From contig NZ_VFMU01000001.1 in the NCBI RefSeq assembly GCF_006715225.1, positions 3,162,001 through 3,226,000 of the forward strand: DNA of 64,000 bases, in the 5' to 3' direction. This DNA comes from Arthrobacter sp. SLBN-112 (lineage in GTDB: Bacteria; Actinomycetota; Actinomycetes; Actinomycetales; Micrococcaceae). A model generated the notes under the pieces. The model was not told the origin of the DNA. It did no database searches and was given only the letters and a program-made list of their open reading frames with translations. Made by a program: the position numbers and the translations under genes. Of this stretch, positions 37,445-45,566 are shown one piece after another; within the stretch, counting starts at the first letter, position 1, and every line of letters starts with the position of its first letter.

Positions 37445-39000
37445 GGCCTTCTCCAGGTTCGTCCGTCACGGGCCAGCAGCTCGTCAGCAGAGGCCGGCCC
37501 CCAGGAGCCGGGGGCGTAGGGCTCGGGCTGTTCTGCCAGGGAGGCCCAGTATTCCTCGAACGGGTCGAGGATCTTCCAGGACAGCTCCACTTCCTCATGC
37601 CGCGGGAACAGCGGCGGCTCGCCCAGGAGCACGTCCAGGATCAGCCGCTCGTAGGCCTCGGGCGAGGACTCGGTGAAGGAGTGGCCGTAGCCGAAGTCCA
37701 TGGTGACATCCCGGACTTCCATCTGGGTGCCGGGGACCTTGGAACCGAACCGTATCGTCACACCCTCGTCAGGCTGGACCCGGATTACTACCGCGTTCTG
37801 CCCGAAATCGTCCTCGCCGTGGTCACGGAACAGCAGGTTGGGGGCGCGCTTGAAGACGACGGCGATTTCCGTCACCCGCCGCCCCAGGCGCTTGCCCGCA
37901 CGGAGGTAGAAGGGGACTCCGGACCAGCGGCGGGTGTGGATGTCCACGCGGACCGCAGCGTAGGTCTCGGTAGTGGAATCGGCCGGGATGCCTTCTTCCT
38001 CCAGGTAGCCCTGGACCTGCTCGCCGCCCTGCCAGCCGCCGGTGAATTGTCCGCGCGCGGAGTGCGTGGACAGGTCCTCCGGAAGCTTGACCGCGGCGAG
38101 GACCTTTTCCTTCTCGGCCCGCAGGTCATCGGCGTTGAACGAGATCGGCTCCTCCATCGCCGTGAGCGCCAGCAGCTGCAGCAGGTGGTTCTGGATCACG
38201 TCGCGGGCCGCACCCACGCCGTCGTAATACCCCGCCCGGCCGCCGGTGCCGATGTCCTCCGCCATGGTGATCTGGACGTGGTCCACGTAGTTGGCGTTCC
38301 ACAACGGTTCGAACAACTGGTTAGCGAAACGCAGTGCCAGGATGTTCTGCACCGTTTCCTTGCCCAGGTAGTGGTCGATCCGGAACACCGCGTCCGGCGG
38401 GAACACCGACTCGACGATGTCGTTCAGCTTCCGGGCCGACTCCAGGTCGTGCCCGAACGGCTTTTCGATCACCACGCGCCGCCACTTATCCCCGTCGGCC
38501 TGCGCCAGGCCGTGCTTGGACAACTGCCGGCAGACCTGCTCGAACGCCTTGGGCGGGATCGACAGATAGAACGCATGGTTCCCGCGGGTGCCGCGGACAT
38601 CGTCGAGTTCCTTGATCGTCTCACCCAACCGCTCAAAGGCGGCATCGTCGTCGAACTCGCCCTGGACAAACCGGATGCCCTCTGACAACTGGTTCCAGAC
38701 GGCCTCATCAAAGGGCGTACGGGCGTGCGCCTGCACGGAAGCCTTCACCTCGGCGGCGAAATCCTCCTTGTCCCACTCCCGGCGGGCAAAACCCACCAAC
38801 GCGAAACTCGGCGGCAACAGCCCGCGGTTGGCAAGGTCGTACACAGCCGGCATCAACTTCTTCCGGGCAAGGTCACCCGTCACCCCAAAGAGGACCAACG
38901 ACGACGGACCGGCAATCCGGTTCAAACGGCGGTCACGGGGGTCACGCAGCGGATTACGACCGCGGCCCGCGCCCTTCCTGCCGTATTCAGTTTCTGGCAT
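37441..39000 (-). CDS. zwf: Glucose-6-phosphate 1-dehydrogenase
   Basis: The protein is 519 aa. It has the nucleotide-binding motif LFGVTGDLARKKL (about residues 37-49), the substrate-binding and catalytic segment RIDHYLGKE (about 217-225) with the active-site His, and EKPFGHDLESA before it. It oxidises glucose-6-phosphate to 6-phosphogluconolactone, producing NADPH at the entry to the oxidative pentose phosphate pathway. It follows pgi by 15 bp and is coupled to opcA through ATGA. Length and motifs are normal. Confidence 0.98.
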   Translation of the reverse strand: MPETEYGRKGAGRGRNPLRDPRDRRLNRIAGPSSLVLFGVTGDLARKKLMPAVYDLANRGLLPPSFALVGFARREWDKEDFAAEVKASVQAHARTPFDEAVWNQLSEGIRFVQGEFDDDAAFERLGETIKELDDVRGTRGNHAFYLSIPPKAFEQVCRQLSKHGLAQADGDKWRRVVIEKPFGHDLESARKLNDIVESVFPPDAVFRIDHYLGKETVQNILALRFANQLFEPLWNANYVDHVQITMAEDIGTGGRAGYYDGVGAARDVIQNHLLQLLALTAMEEPISFNADDLRAEKEKVLAAVKLPEDLSTHSARGQFTGGWQGGEQVQGYLEEEGIPADSTTETYAAVRVDIHTRRWSGVPFYLRAGKRLGRRVTEIAVVFKRAPNLLFRDHGEDDFGQNAVVIRVQPDEGVTIRFGSKVPGTQMEVRDVTMDFGYGHSFTESSPEAYERLILDVLLGEPPLFPRHEEVELSWKILDPFEEYWASLAEQPEPYAPGSWGPASADELLARDGRTWRRP

Positions 39001-39015
39001 GGTTGCTTCTGTGCC

Positions 39016-40647
39016 TTAGCTTTCGGTGGCGGACGCGCGGGTGGACAGGGCAGCAGCAATGTCCTGCAGCTGCGCCACGCCGGCGGCACGGTCGGTGAGG
39101 TGGAGGCGCAGCACGGGGCGGCCGTGACCAGCCAGGACCTGGGCGTCGCCTGCAGCCTGCGCGGCGATGAGCTCGCCGAAGCTGAAGGGCCGGTCCGGGA
39201 TCCCCAGGTCCTCGGCGGGCGTCGCCGTGACCTGCAGGAAGACGCCAATGGCGGGTCCACCCTTGTGGAATTGGCCGGTGGAGTGCAGGAAGCGCGGGCC
39301 CCAGCCGAACGTCACCGGACGGCCGGTGGCGGCGGCCAGTTCGTCCCGGATGCCCTCCAGGTTGGCGAAGGCCAGCCGGTCAAAGTACGCCTGGACGCTC
39401 AGGTAGCTGTCAGCCGCCAGGGTGCCCAGCAGGGCCTTGACAGCGCCCTCCGCGGTGGCAGCGTTTCCGAGCCAGTCCCCGCCGCGCACCTCAATGGCGC
39501 CGTCGACGAACGCTGCAGGCGTGGGCTCGGGCTGGGCGTCCAGGAGTCCGCGCGCTGCCACCTTGGCGGCCTCAACGTCAGGCTGGTCGAAGGGGTTGAT
39601 GCCCAGGAGCCGCCCGGCAACGGCCGTGGCGAATTCCCAGACCATCATCTGGGTGGCAAGGCCGCCGGCAATGGCCACCTGGTTGTCGCCGGGTTCGACG
39701 TCGGCATCCGCGGCCACGAGCCGGACCACCAGGACGTCGGGGGCGCCAGAGGTTACCTCCGGGGCATCCGGACCCGCGACGACCGGCAGGATGCCGGTTC
39801 CCAGCTTGCCGGTGGATTCAGCGATGAGCTGTTCAGCCCAATCGGCGAAACCAACAATGCCGGAGCCGTCCTCGGCAATGACGATCTTGTTCCGCAAGGG
39901 GCTGGTTCCGCCCAGCGCGGCGCCCAGGGCCAGCCCGATGTTTTCGGGGGCGTCATCGTTCAGGATTTCGGCAGCTTCCTCAGCCTCGTCCAGGAACGCC
40001 TGGATATCCACGCCGGCCAGGCCCGAAGGAACCAGGCCGAACGCCGTGAGCGCGGAGTAGCGGCCGCCGACATTGGGGTCGGCGTTGAAGACAGCGCGGT
40101 AGCCCGCTTCCCGGGAGGCCTTGTCCAGCGGGGAGCCCGGGTCCGTCACGATGATGGTCCGGCTCTTGGCGTCCAAGCCGGCCTGGGTGAAGGCCTGCTC
40201 GAAAATCCGGCGCTGCGAGTCGGTTTCCAGGGTGGAGCCGGACTTGGACGAGACAACGATCGCGGTCTGCGCCAGCCGGTCAGCCAGGGCAGCACGGACC
40301 TGGTCCGGGTCCGTGCTGTCCAGCACTGTCAGCTCGACGCCGGCGGTGCCAGCGATAACCTCGGGGGCCAGCGAGGATCCGCCCATGCCGCAAAGCACAA
40401 TCCTGCTGACGCCCTCGGCGCGCAGGGCGTCCCGGAGTTCCAGGATGTCCTTGACCAAAGGCTGCGAGACTGTTGCCGCCTCCACCCATCCGAGGCGGAT
40501 TGCCGACTCGGATTCGGCGTCGGGACCCCACAGGGTGTGGTCCTTCGCGAAGATCCGGGTGGCGACCCGCTCCTCGACGAGGGCGGGAAGGTGCTGGTCA
40601 AGCGCCTGCTGGGCAGCGCCGGTGGCGTCGAAGCTGAGAGTGCTCAT
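39016..40647 (-). CDS. pgi: Glucose-6-phosphate isomerase
   Basis: This 543-aa protein is divergent from the classical E. coli type but clearly a two-SIS-domain phosphoglucose isomerase: CGMGGSSLAPEV (about residues 89-100), SSKSGSTLET (about 132-141, phosphate site), GGRYSALTAFG and the later Glu-containing helix. It interconverts glucose-6-phosphate and fructose-6-phosphate. It sits between tal and zwf in the minus-strand operon, so hexose-phosphate flow into the pentose phosphate pathway is encoded as one unit. The tal stop lies 5 bp upstream of its ATG. Confidence 0.95.
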   Translation of the reverse strand: MSTLSFDATGAAQQALDQHLPALVEERVATRIFAKDHTLWGPDAESESAIRLGWVEAATVSQPLVKDILELRDALRAEGVSRIVLCGMGGSSLAPEVIAGTAGVELTVLDSTDPDQVRAALADRLAQTAIVVSSKSGSTLETDSQRRIFEQAFTQAGLDAKSRTIIVTDPGSPLDKASREAGYRAVFNADPNVGGRYSALTAFGLVPSGLAGVDIQAFLDEAEEAAEILNDDAPENIGLALGAALGGTSPLRNKIVIAEDGSGIVGFADWAEQLIAESTGKLGTGILPVVAGPDAPEVTSGAPDVLVVRLVAADADVEPGDNQVAIAGGLATQMMVWEFATAVAGRLLGINPFDQPDVEAAKVAARGLLDAQPEPTPAAFVDGAIEVRGGDWLGNAATAEGAVKALLGTLAADSYLSVQAYFDRLAFANLEGIRDELAAATGRPVTFGWGPRFLHSTGQFHKGGPAIGVFLQVTATPAEDLGIPDRPFSFGELIAAQAAGDAQVLAGHGRPVLRLHLTDRAAGVAQLQDIAAALSTRASATES

Positions 40648-40652
40648 GGGTG

Positions 40653-41768
40653 TTAGGAAGCCTTCCGTGCAGAGGCGAGGGCGCCTTCGACGTCCGCCAG
40701 CAGTTCCTTCCAGCTGGCCACGAACTTGTCCAGGCCTTCGGTTTCAAGGAGTGCTACGACGTCGTTGTAGGAGATCCCCAGCTTTTCCAGGGCGTCGAGG
40801 GTGGCGTTTGCTTCGTCATAGGTGCCGGTGACCGTGTCACCGGTAACCACGCCGTGGTCGAAGGTGGCATCCAGGGTCTTCTCCGGCATGGTGTTCACCA
40901 CGCCGGGGGCAACGAGCTCGGTGACGTAGAGGGTGTCCGGGTAGGCCGGGTCCTTCACGCCGGTGGAAGCCCACAGGGGGCGCTGGGGGAGTGCCCCTGC
41001 GTCAGCAAGCAGGGCCCAGCGTTCGGTGGCGAAGAGCTCTTCGTAGACCTGGTAGGCCAGGCGGGCGTTGGCCAGGCCGGCCTTGCCCTTGAGCGCCTTT
41101 GCCTCGTCGGTGCCGATCTTGTCCAGGCGCTTGTCGATTTCGCTGTCCACGCGGGAGACGAAGAAGGAGGCCACGGAGTGGATCTTCGAGAGGTCGTGGC
41201 CGTTTTCCCTGGCCTGCTCCAGGCCGGACTGGAAGGCGTTGATGACCGCACGGTAGCGCTCCAGCGAGAAGATCAGGGTCACGTTGACGCTGATGCCCTC
41301 GGCCAGGGTTGCCGTGATGGCCTCGAGGCCTTCGATCGTTGCCGGGATTTTGATGTGGACGTTGTCCTTGTTGACACGCTGGGAGAGGTGCTTGGCCTCC
41401 GCGATGGTTCCTGCGGTGTCCCAGGCCAGGCGCGGGTCAACTTCGATGGAGACGCGGCCGTCAACGCCCCTGGTGGCGGCGGCCACCGGTGCGAACAGGT
41501 CGCAGGCGTCGGCGACGTCGGTGGTGGTGATCTCGAAGATCGTGTCCTCCACGCTGGCACCTTCTGCTGCCTTGCGGGCAATGATGTGGTCGTAGTCAGT
41601 GCCGGAGGTGATGGCGGCGTGGAAGATGGACGGGTTGGTGGTCACACCAACCACGTTCTTCTCTTCGATGAGCTTGCGGAGGGTGCCGGTCTGCAGGCGT
41701 CCGCGGGAAAGGTCATCGAGCCAGATGGAGACTCCGGCGTCGGAGAGCTGCTGGGTGGGAGTAGTCAT
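40653..41768 (-). CDS. tal: Transaldolase
   Basis: This 371-aa protein is of the longer actinobacterial/cyanobacterial transaldolase type. NPSIFHAAI and the Schiff-base Lys in [12 protein letters not shown] (about residues 137-148) are visible, with the phosphate-binding [12 protein letters not shown] segment further on. It transfers a dihydroxyacetone unit between sugar phosphates in the non-oxidative pentose phosphate pathway. It is second in the operon, 27 bp after tkt, with AGGAGATACG in front of the ATG at 41768. Confidence 0.97.
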   Translation of the reverse strand: MTTPTQQLSDAGVSIWLDDLSRGRLQTGTLRKLIEEKNVVGVTTNPSIFHAAITSGTDYDHIIARKAAEGASVEDTIFEITTTDVADACDLFAPVAAATRGVDGRVSIEVDPRLAWDTAGTIAEAKHLSQRVNKDNVHIKIPATIEGLEAITATLAEGISVNVTLIFSLERYRAVINAFQSGLEQARENGHDLSKIHSVASFFVSRVDSEIDKRLDKIGTDEAKALKGKAGLANARLAYQVYEELFATERWALLADAGALPQRPLWASTGVKDPAYPDTLYVTELVAPGVVNTMPEKTLDATFDHGVVTGDTVTGTYDEANATLDALEKLGISYNDVVALLETEGLDKFVASWKELLADVEGALASARKAS

Positions 41769-41795
41769 TTTTCGTATCTCCTAAAAGTTTGGGTT

Positions 41796-43922
41796 TCAGG
41801 CCTGGAGGCTGGAGAGGGAGTCCTTGGCGGCGGCAGCAACGGCTTCTGCCGTAATGCCGAACTCCTGGAACAGCCGCTTGTAGTCGGCGGAAGCGCCGTA
41901 GTGCTCAAGGCTCACGGAACGGCCGGCATCGCCGACGAATTCACGCCAGGTCAGGGCCAATCCGGCTTCCACCGACACGCGTGCCTTGACGGCGGCGGGC
42001 AGGACGGATTCGCGGTAGGAGCTGTCCTGCTTCTTGAACCACTCCACGCACGGCATGGAAACCACCCGGGCTGCAATGCCTTCGGCCTGGAGGGCTTCGC
42101 GGGCCTGGACGGCCAGCTGGACCTCGGAGCCGGTGGCAATGAGGATCACGTCGGCCGGTACCGTGGCGCCGTCCTTCGATGCCTCGGCCAGGACGTAGCC
42201 GCCCTTTGCCACACCCGCGGTGGAGGCGAAGGTGTCGCCGTCGGCGTCGCCCTCGCCGCGTTCCCAGGTGGGAATGTTCTGGCGGGTGAGGACGATGCCT
42301 GCCGGGTTGGCGTGGTTTTCCAGCATGGTCTTCCAGGCAGCGGCCACTTCGTTGGCGTCACCGGGACGGACCACGTCCAGGCCCACGATCGCCCGGAGCG
42401 AGGCGAGCTGCTCCACCGGCTGGTGGGTGGGGCCGTCCTCGCCCAGGCCGATGGAGTCGTGCGTCCAGACATACAGCGACGGAACACCCATCAGGGCACC
42501 CAAGCGGATGGCCGGACGCTGGTAGTCGCTGAAGATCAGGAAGGTTCCGGAGAACGCACGGGTGTTGCCCGCCAGGCTGATGCCGTTCACGATTGACGCC
42601 GCGGCGTGCTCGCGGATGCCGAAGTGCAGCACCCGGCCATAGGGGTTTCCGGACCAGGCGCCGGTCTGCTTGGAAGCCGGCACGAAGGACGGGGAGCCTT
42701 CAATGGTGGTGTTGTTGGACTCTGCAAGGTCGGCGGAGCCGCCCCAGAGTTCGGGCATGACCGGGCCCAGGGCGTTGAGGACCTTGCCCGATGCTGCGCG
42801 GGTGGAAACGTCCTTGCCGGCCGGGAAGACCGGAAGGGCTGCGTCGATGCCCTCCGGAAGTTCCTGCGCTTCGATGCGCTGCAGGAGTGCTGCGCCCTCC
42901 GGGTTGGCTGCTTGCCAGGCATTGAAGGACTCTTCCCATTCCTTGCGCTCGGACGCGCCGCGCTCCACCACCTGGCGGGCGTGGTCAAGGACTTCCTGGT
43001 CCACCTGGAAGGACTTGGCGGTGTCGAAGCCCAGGACCTCCTTCAATGCGGCCACCTCGTCGGCACCGAGGGCGGAACCGTGGATCTTCCCGGTGTTCTG
43101 CTTCTTGGGTGCGGGGTAACCGATGATGGTGCGCAACGAAATGATGGACGGCTTGGAGGTTTCGGCCTTGGCGGCGAGCAGGGCGCTGTAGAGCTCCTGG
43201 ACGTCTTCCTTGTATTCGCCGGTCCGGGTCCAGTCCACCCGCTGCGTGTGCCAGCCGTACGCTTCGTAACGCTTCAGGACGTCTTCGGTGAAGGCGATGT
43301 CGGTGTCGTCCTCGATGGAGATGTGGTTCTCGTCGTAGATGACCACGAGGTTGCCGAGTTCCTGGTGGCCGGCCAGCGAGGAAGCCTCGGCCGTGACGCC
43401 TTCCTGGAGGTCGCCGTCGGAAGCGATGACCCAAATGGTGTGGTCAAACGGCGATTCGCCGGCGGGGGCGTCGGCGTCGAACAGGCCGCGCTGGCGGCGC
43501 TGCGAGTAAGCGAAGCCCACGGAGGATGCAAGGCCCTGGCCCAGCGGGCCGGTGGTGATCTCAACGCCGGCGGTGTGCTTGTACTCGGGGTGTCCCGGGG
43601 TCAGCGAACCCCAGGTGCGGAGCGCCTCCAGGTCCTTCAGCTCCAGGCCGTAGCCGGAGAGGAACAGCTGGATGTAGAGGGTGAGCGAGGTGTGGCCGGG
43701 GGACAGCACGAAGCGGTCGCGGCCCAGCCACTGCGGATCGCGCGGGTCATGGCGCATCAGCTTCTGGAAAAGCAGGTAGGCGGCCGGCGCAAGGCTCATG
43801 GCGGTTCCTGGGTGGCCGTTGCCCACCTTCTCCACGGCGTCTGCAGCCAGGACGCGGATGGTATCCACGGCGCGCTGGTCCAAGCTGGTCCATGACAGTT
43901 CTTGCTTATCCAAATGTGGCAC
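41796..43922 (-). CDS. tkt: Transketolase
   Basis: The protein is 708 aa from GTG 43922, which begins PHLDKQELSWTSLDQRAVDT; the frame is open a further 52 codons upstream, but that part is not conserved. The thiamine diphosphate motif is ASDGDLQEGVTAE ... YDENHISI (about residues 159-190), with active-site His residues in GNGHPGTAMS. The pyrimidine domain has the REHAAASIVNG Glu that activates the cofactor. It exchanges two-carbon units in the pentose phosphate pathway and heads the operon. Confidence 0.96.
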   Translation of the reverse strand: MPHLDKQELSWTSLDQRAVDTIRVLAADAVEKVGNGHPGTAMSLAPAAYLLFQKLMRHDPRDPQWLGRDRFVLSPGHTSLTLYIQLFLSGYGLELKDLEALRTWGSLTPGHPEYKHTAGVEITTGPLGQGLASSVGFAYSQRRQRGLFDADAPAGESPFDHTIWVIASDGDLQEGVTAEASSLAGHQELGNLVVIYDENHISIEDDTDIAFTEDVLKRYEAYGWHTQRVDWTRTGEYKEDVQELYSALLAAKAETSKPSIISLRTIIGYPAPKKQNTGKIHGSALGADEVAALKEVLGFDTAKSFQVDQEVLDHARQVVERGASERKEWEESFNAWQAANPEGAALLQRIEAQELPEGIDAALPVFPAGKDVSTRAASGKVLNALGPVMPELWGGSADLAESNNTTIEGSPSFVPASKQTGAWSGNPYGRVLHFGIREHAAASIVNGISLAGNTRAFSGTFLIFSDYQRPAIRLGALMGVPSLYVWTHDSIGLGEDGPTHQPVEQLASLRAIVGLDVVRPGDANEVAAAWKTMLENHANPAGIVLTRQNIPTWERGEGDADGDTFASTAGVAKGGYVLAEASKDGATVPADVILIATGSEVQLAVQAREALQAEGIAARVVSMPCVEWFKKQDSSYRESVLPAAVKARVSVEAGLALTWREFVGDAGRSVSLEHYGASADYKRLFQEFGITAEAVAAAAKDSLSSLQA

Positions 43923-44431
43923 GAAAACCGGGCCCCTCTCTGTGCTGATGGCGGCGGTACACCGGCTCCGTTTAAGGGCGCACTGTGTGGCGCCCGCTGC
44001 GGTGTGTACCAGCCGTTCACCATCGAAACGTTGATCCTTGCATTCAGTCACGGACAGCAGCGGGAATGCGTTTTCCACCGCTTTCTTGCTGCGTGCTGAT
44101 CTGGTGACAGCTTAGCTCGTATCCATTCTCCGGGCGGGCCATATCTCACGTTTTGGACGCAATTTCCCCTTTTGTGAATCAGCATTCCGACCGGTTGAGT
44201 TAATCTGCTCGAATGGGCCCGTGAGCAATCAATTGCGCATATGGAAGGGCCGGGACGGGGCCTGCGGCGCGGTATGATATTCGGAGGCCAACGCCGGATG
44301 GGCATCGCTATCGCCGCCGGGGTTTCCCGACTGTTGCACGCTCTTGGAGCATTTCCTCCCTTTGTGCCGTGCCCGGGTCCGGGCCGCACGACCGGAGCTG
44401 CATTGCCAGCCTCAACTGCCACACAGAACGG
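43923..44431. other. Long divergent intergenic region between tkt and ctaB
   Basis: About 509 bp separate the two divergent starts. No conserved gene is recognised. A 64-codon frame at 44241-44435 has no good start context and is probably spurious. A TATGAT -10 box (44273-44278) could serve ctaB. Minus-strand candidates such as TAAGCT (44114 to 44109) could serve tkt, but none is convincing. The stretch 44370-44392 can form a short GC-rich hairpin. Confidence 0.5.
44273..44278 (+). promoter_or_regulatory. Possible -10 box of ctaB
   Basis: TATGAT is close to consensus. It would give a leader of about 145 nt before GTG 44432. No matching -35 hexamer is clear. Confidence 0.4.
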
Positions 44432-45391
44432 GTGACTGCCACCGTGAGCACTACAGATACGCCGCTGAACGCATCCCGGGCCTCCGGCGCCGGGTTTGCC
44501 CGTAAGGCCAAGGCGTATCTCGCCCTCACCAAGCCACGCGTGATCGAACTGCTCCTGGTCAGCACCCTGCCCACGATGATCTATGCCGAACGGGGCTTCC
44601 CGTCCATCGGGTTGATCCTGGCCACGCTGGTTGGCGGCGCCTTTGCAGCCGGCAGCGCAGGCGCGTTCAACTGCTACATCGACCGCGACATCGACAAGCT
44701 GATGCACCGTACGGAAAACCGGCCCCTGGTCACCGGCGAAGTCACCCCGCGGGAGGCCCTGGTCTTCTCCTGGCTGCTGGGCGCGGCCTCGATCGTGATC
44801 CTTTGGTTCGGCGCCAATCCTCTCTCGGCCTGGCTTGGGCTGGCCGCCATCTTCTTCTACGTTGTCATCTACACGATGATCCTCAAGCGGCGCACTGCGC
44901 AGAACATCGTCTGGGGCGGTGCCGCCGGCTGCTTCCCGGTGCTGATTGCGTGGGCTGCCGTCACCAACTCCGTCGAGTGGCCGGCGGTCATCCTGTTCAT
45001 GGTGATCTTCCTGTGGACCCCGCCGCACTACTGGCCCCTGTCCATGCGCTACGGCGAGGACTACCGGAACGCCAACGTCCCCATGCTCGGAGCCATCGCC
45101 GGCGCCAAGGTGGTGTCCGTCCAGGTGGTCCTGTACGCCTGGGCCATGGTGGCCTGCTCGCTGCTGATGATTCCGGGCGGAGGTGCCGGTTGGGTCTACA
45201 CCGTCACCGCCATCCTTGCCGGTGCATGGTTCCTTTACGAATCACACGCCCTTTACGCCCGCGCCCAGCGCGAGGACATCCAGGACAAGCGCGCCATGAA
45301 GGTGTTCCACGGTTCCATCAGCTACCTCACCCTGCTGTTCATCGCCCTGGCGGTGGACCCGTTCGTCGGGCATGCAATCATCGCCGGTTAG
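44432..45391 (+). CDS. ctaB: Protoheme IX farnesyltransferase (heme O synthase)
   Basis: The protein is 319 aa from GTG 44432 (or 315 aa from GTG 44444). It is a UbiA-superfamily prenyltransferase with about nine membrane helices. The first Asp-rich site is [15 protein letters not shown] (about residues 77-91), with a second polar loop at [23 protein letters not shown] is the typical CtaB motif. It attaches farnesyl to heme b to make heme O, the precursor that CtaA (minus strand at 47.9-48.9 kb) converts to heme A for cytochrome oxidase. It is divergent from tkt, as in mycobacteria. Confidence 0.96.
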   Translation: MTATVSTTDTPLNASRASGAGFARKAKAYLALTKPRVIELLLVSTLPTMIYAERGFPSIGLILATLVGGAFAAGSAGAFNCYIDRDIDKLMHRTENRPLVTGEVTPREALVFSWLLGAASIVILWFGANPLSAWLGLAAIFFYVVIYTMILKRRTAQNIVWGGAAGCFPVLIAWAAVTNSVEWPAVILFMVIFLWTPPHYWPLSMRYGEDYRNANVPMLGAIAGAKVVSVQVVLYAWAMVACSLLMIPGGGAGWVYTVTAILAGAWFLYESHALYARAQREDIQDKRAMKVFHGSISYLTLLFIALAVDPFVGHAIIAG

Positions 45392-45480
45392 GCCAAGGCA
45401 ACAGCCATGGCGGCTCCCACCTCATGGTGGAGGCCGCCGTTTGCTTTAACTACATGCCGCCCGCGTTGGTTTGACCTTCT

Positions 45481-45518
45481 TGTCATATCCGTCACTTTAG
45501 CTGTCATCGCCAATGACA
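45481..45518. promoter_or_regulatory. TGTCAT repeats upstream of the SulP-carbonic anhydrase gene
   Basis: TGTCAT (45502-45507) and ATGACA (45513-45518) form an inverted repeat with a 5-bp spacer. A further TGTCAT lies at 45481-45486, and CTTGTCAT/ATGACAAG form a wider 8-bp inverted pair. TTGACC at 45471-45476 may be a -35 element. This looks like a regulator-binding cluster; the protein is unknown. Confidence 0.45.
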
Positions 45519-45566
45519 AGATGCTTACGGTGGACGGGAACCTTCCCTCGACCCAAGGAGATTCCC

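Noticed and set aside
38725..40656. A 643-codon plus-strand frame across zwf and pgi
   Set aside because: It is antisense to two clearly conserved genes and has no domain signature.
43923..44078. N-terminal extension of transketolase to an ATG at 44078
   Set aside because: The additional 52 residues are unlike transketolase, and conserved sequence begins at GTG 43922.
44241..44435. A 64-codon frame in the tkt-ctaB gap as a leader peptide
   Set aside because: The start lacks a ribosome binding site, the frame overlaps the ctaB start without coupling logic, and it has no recognisable features.
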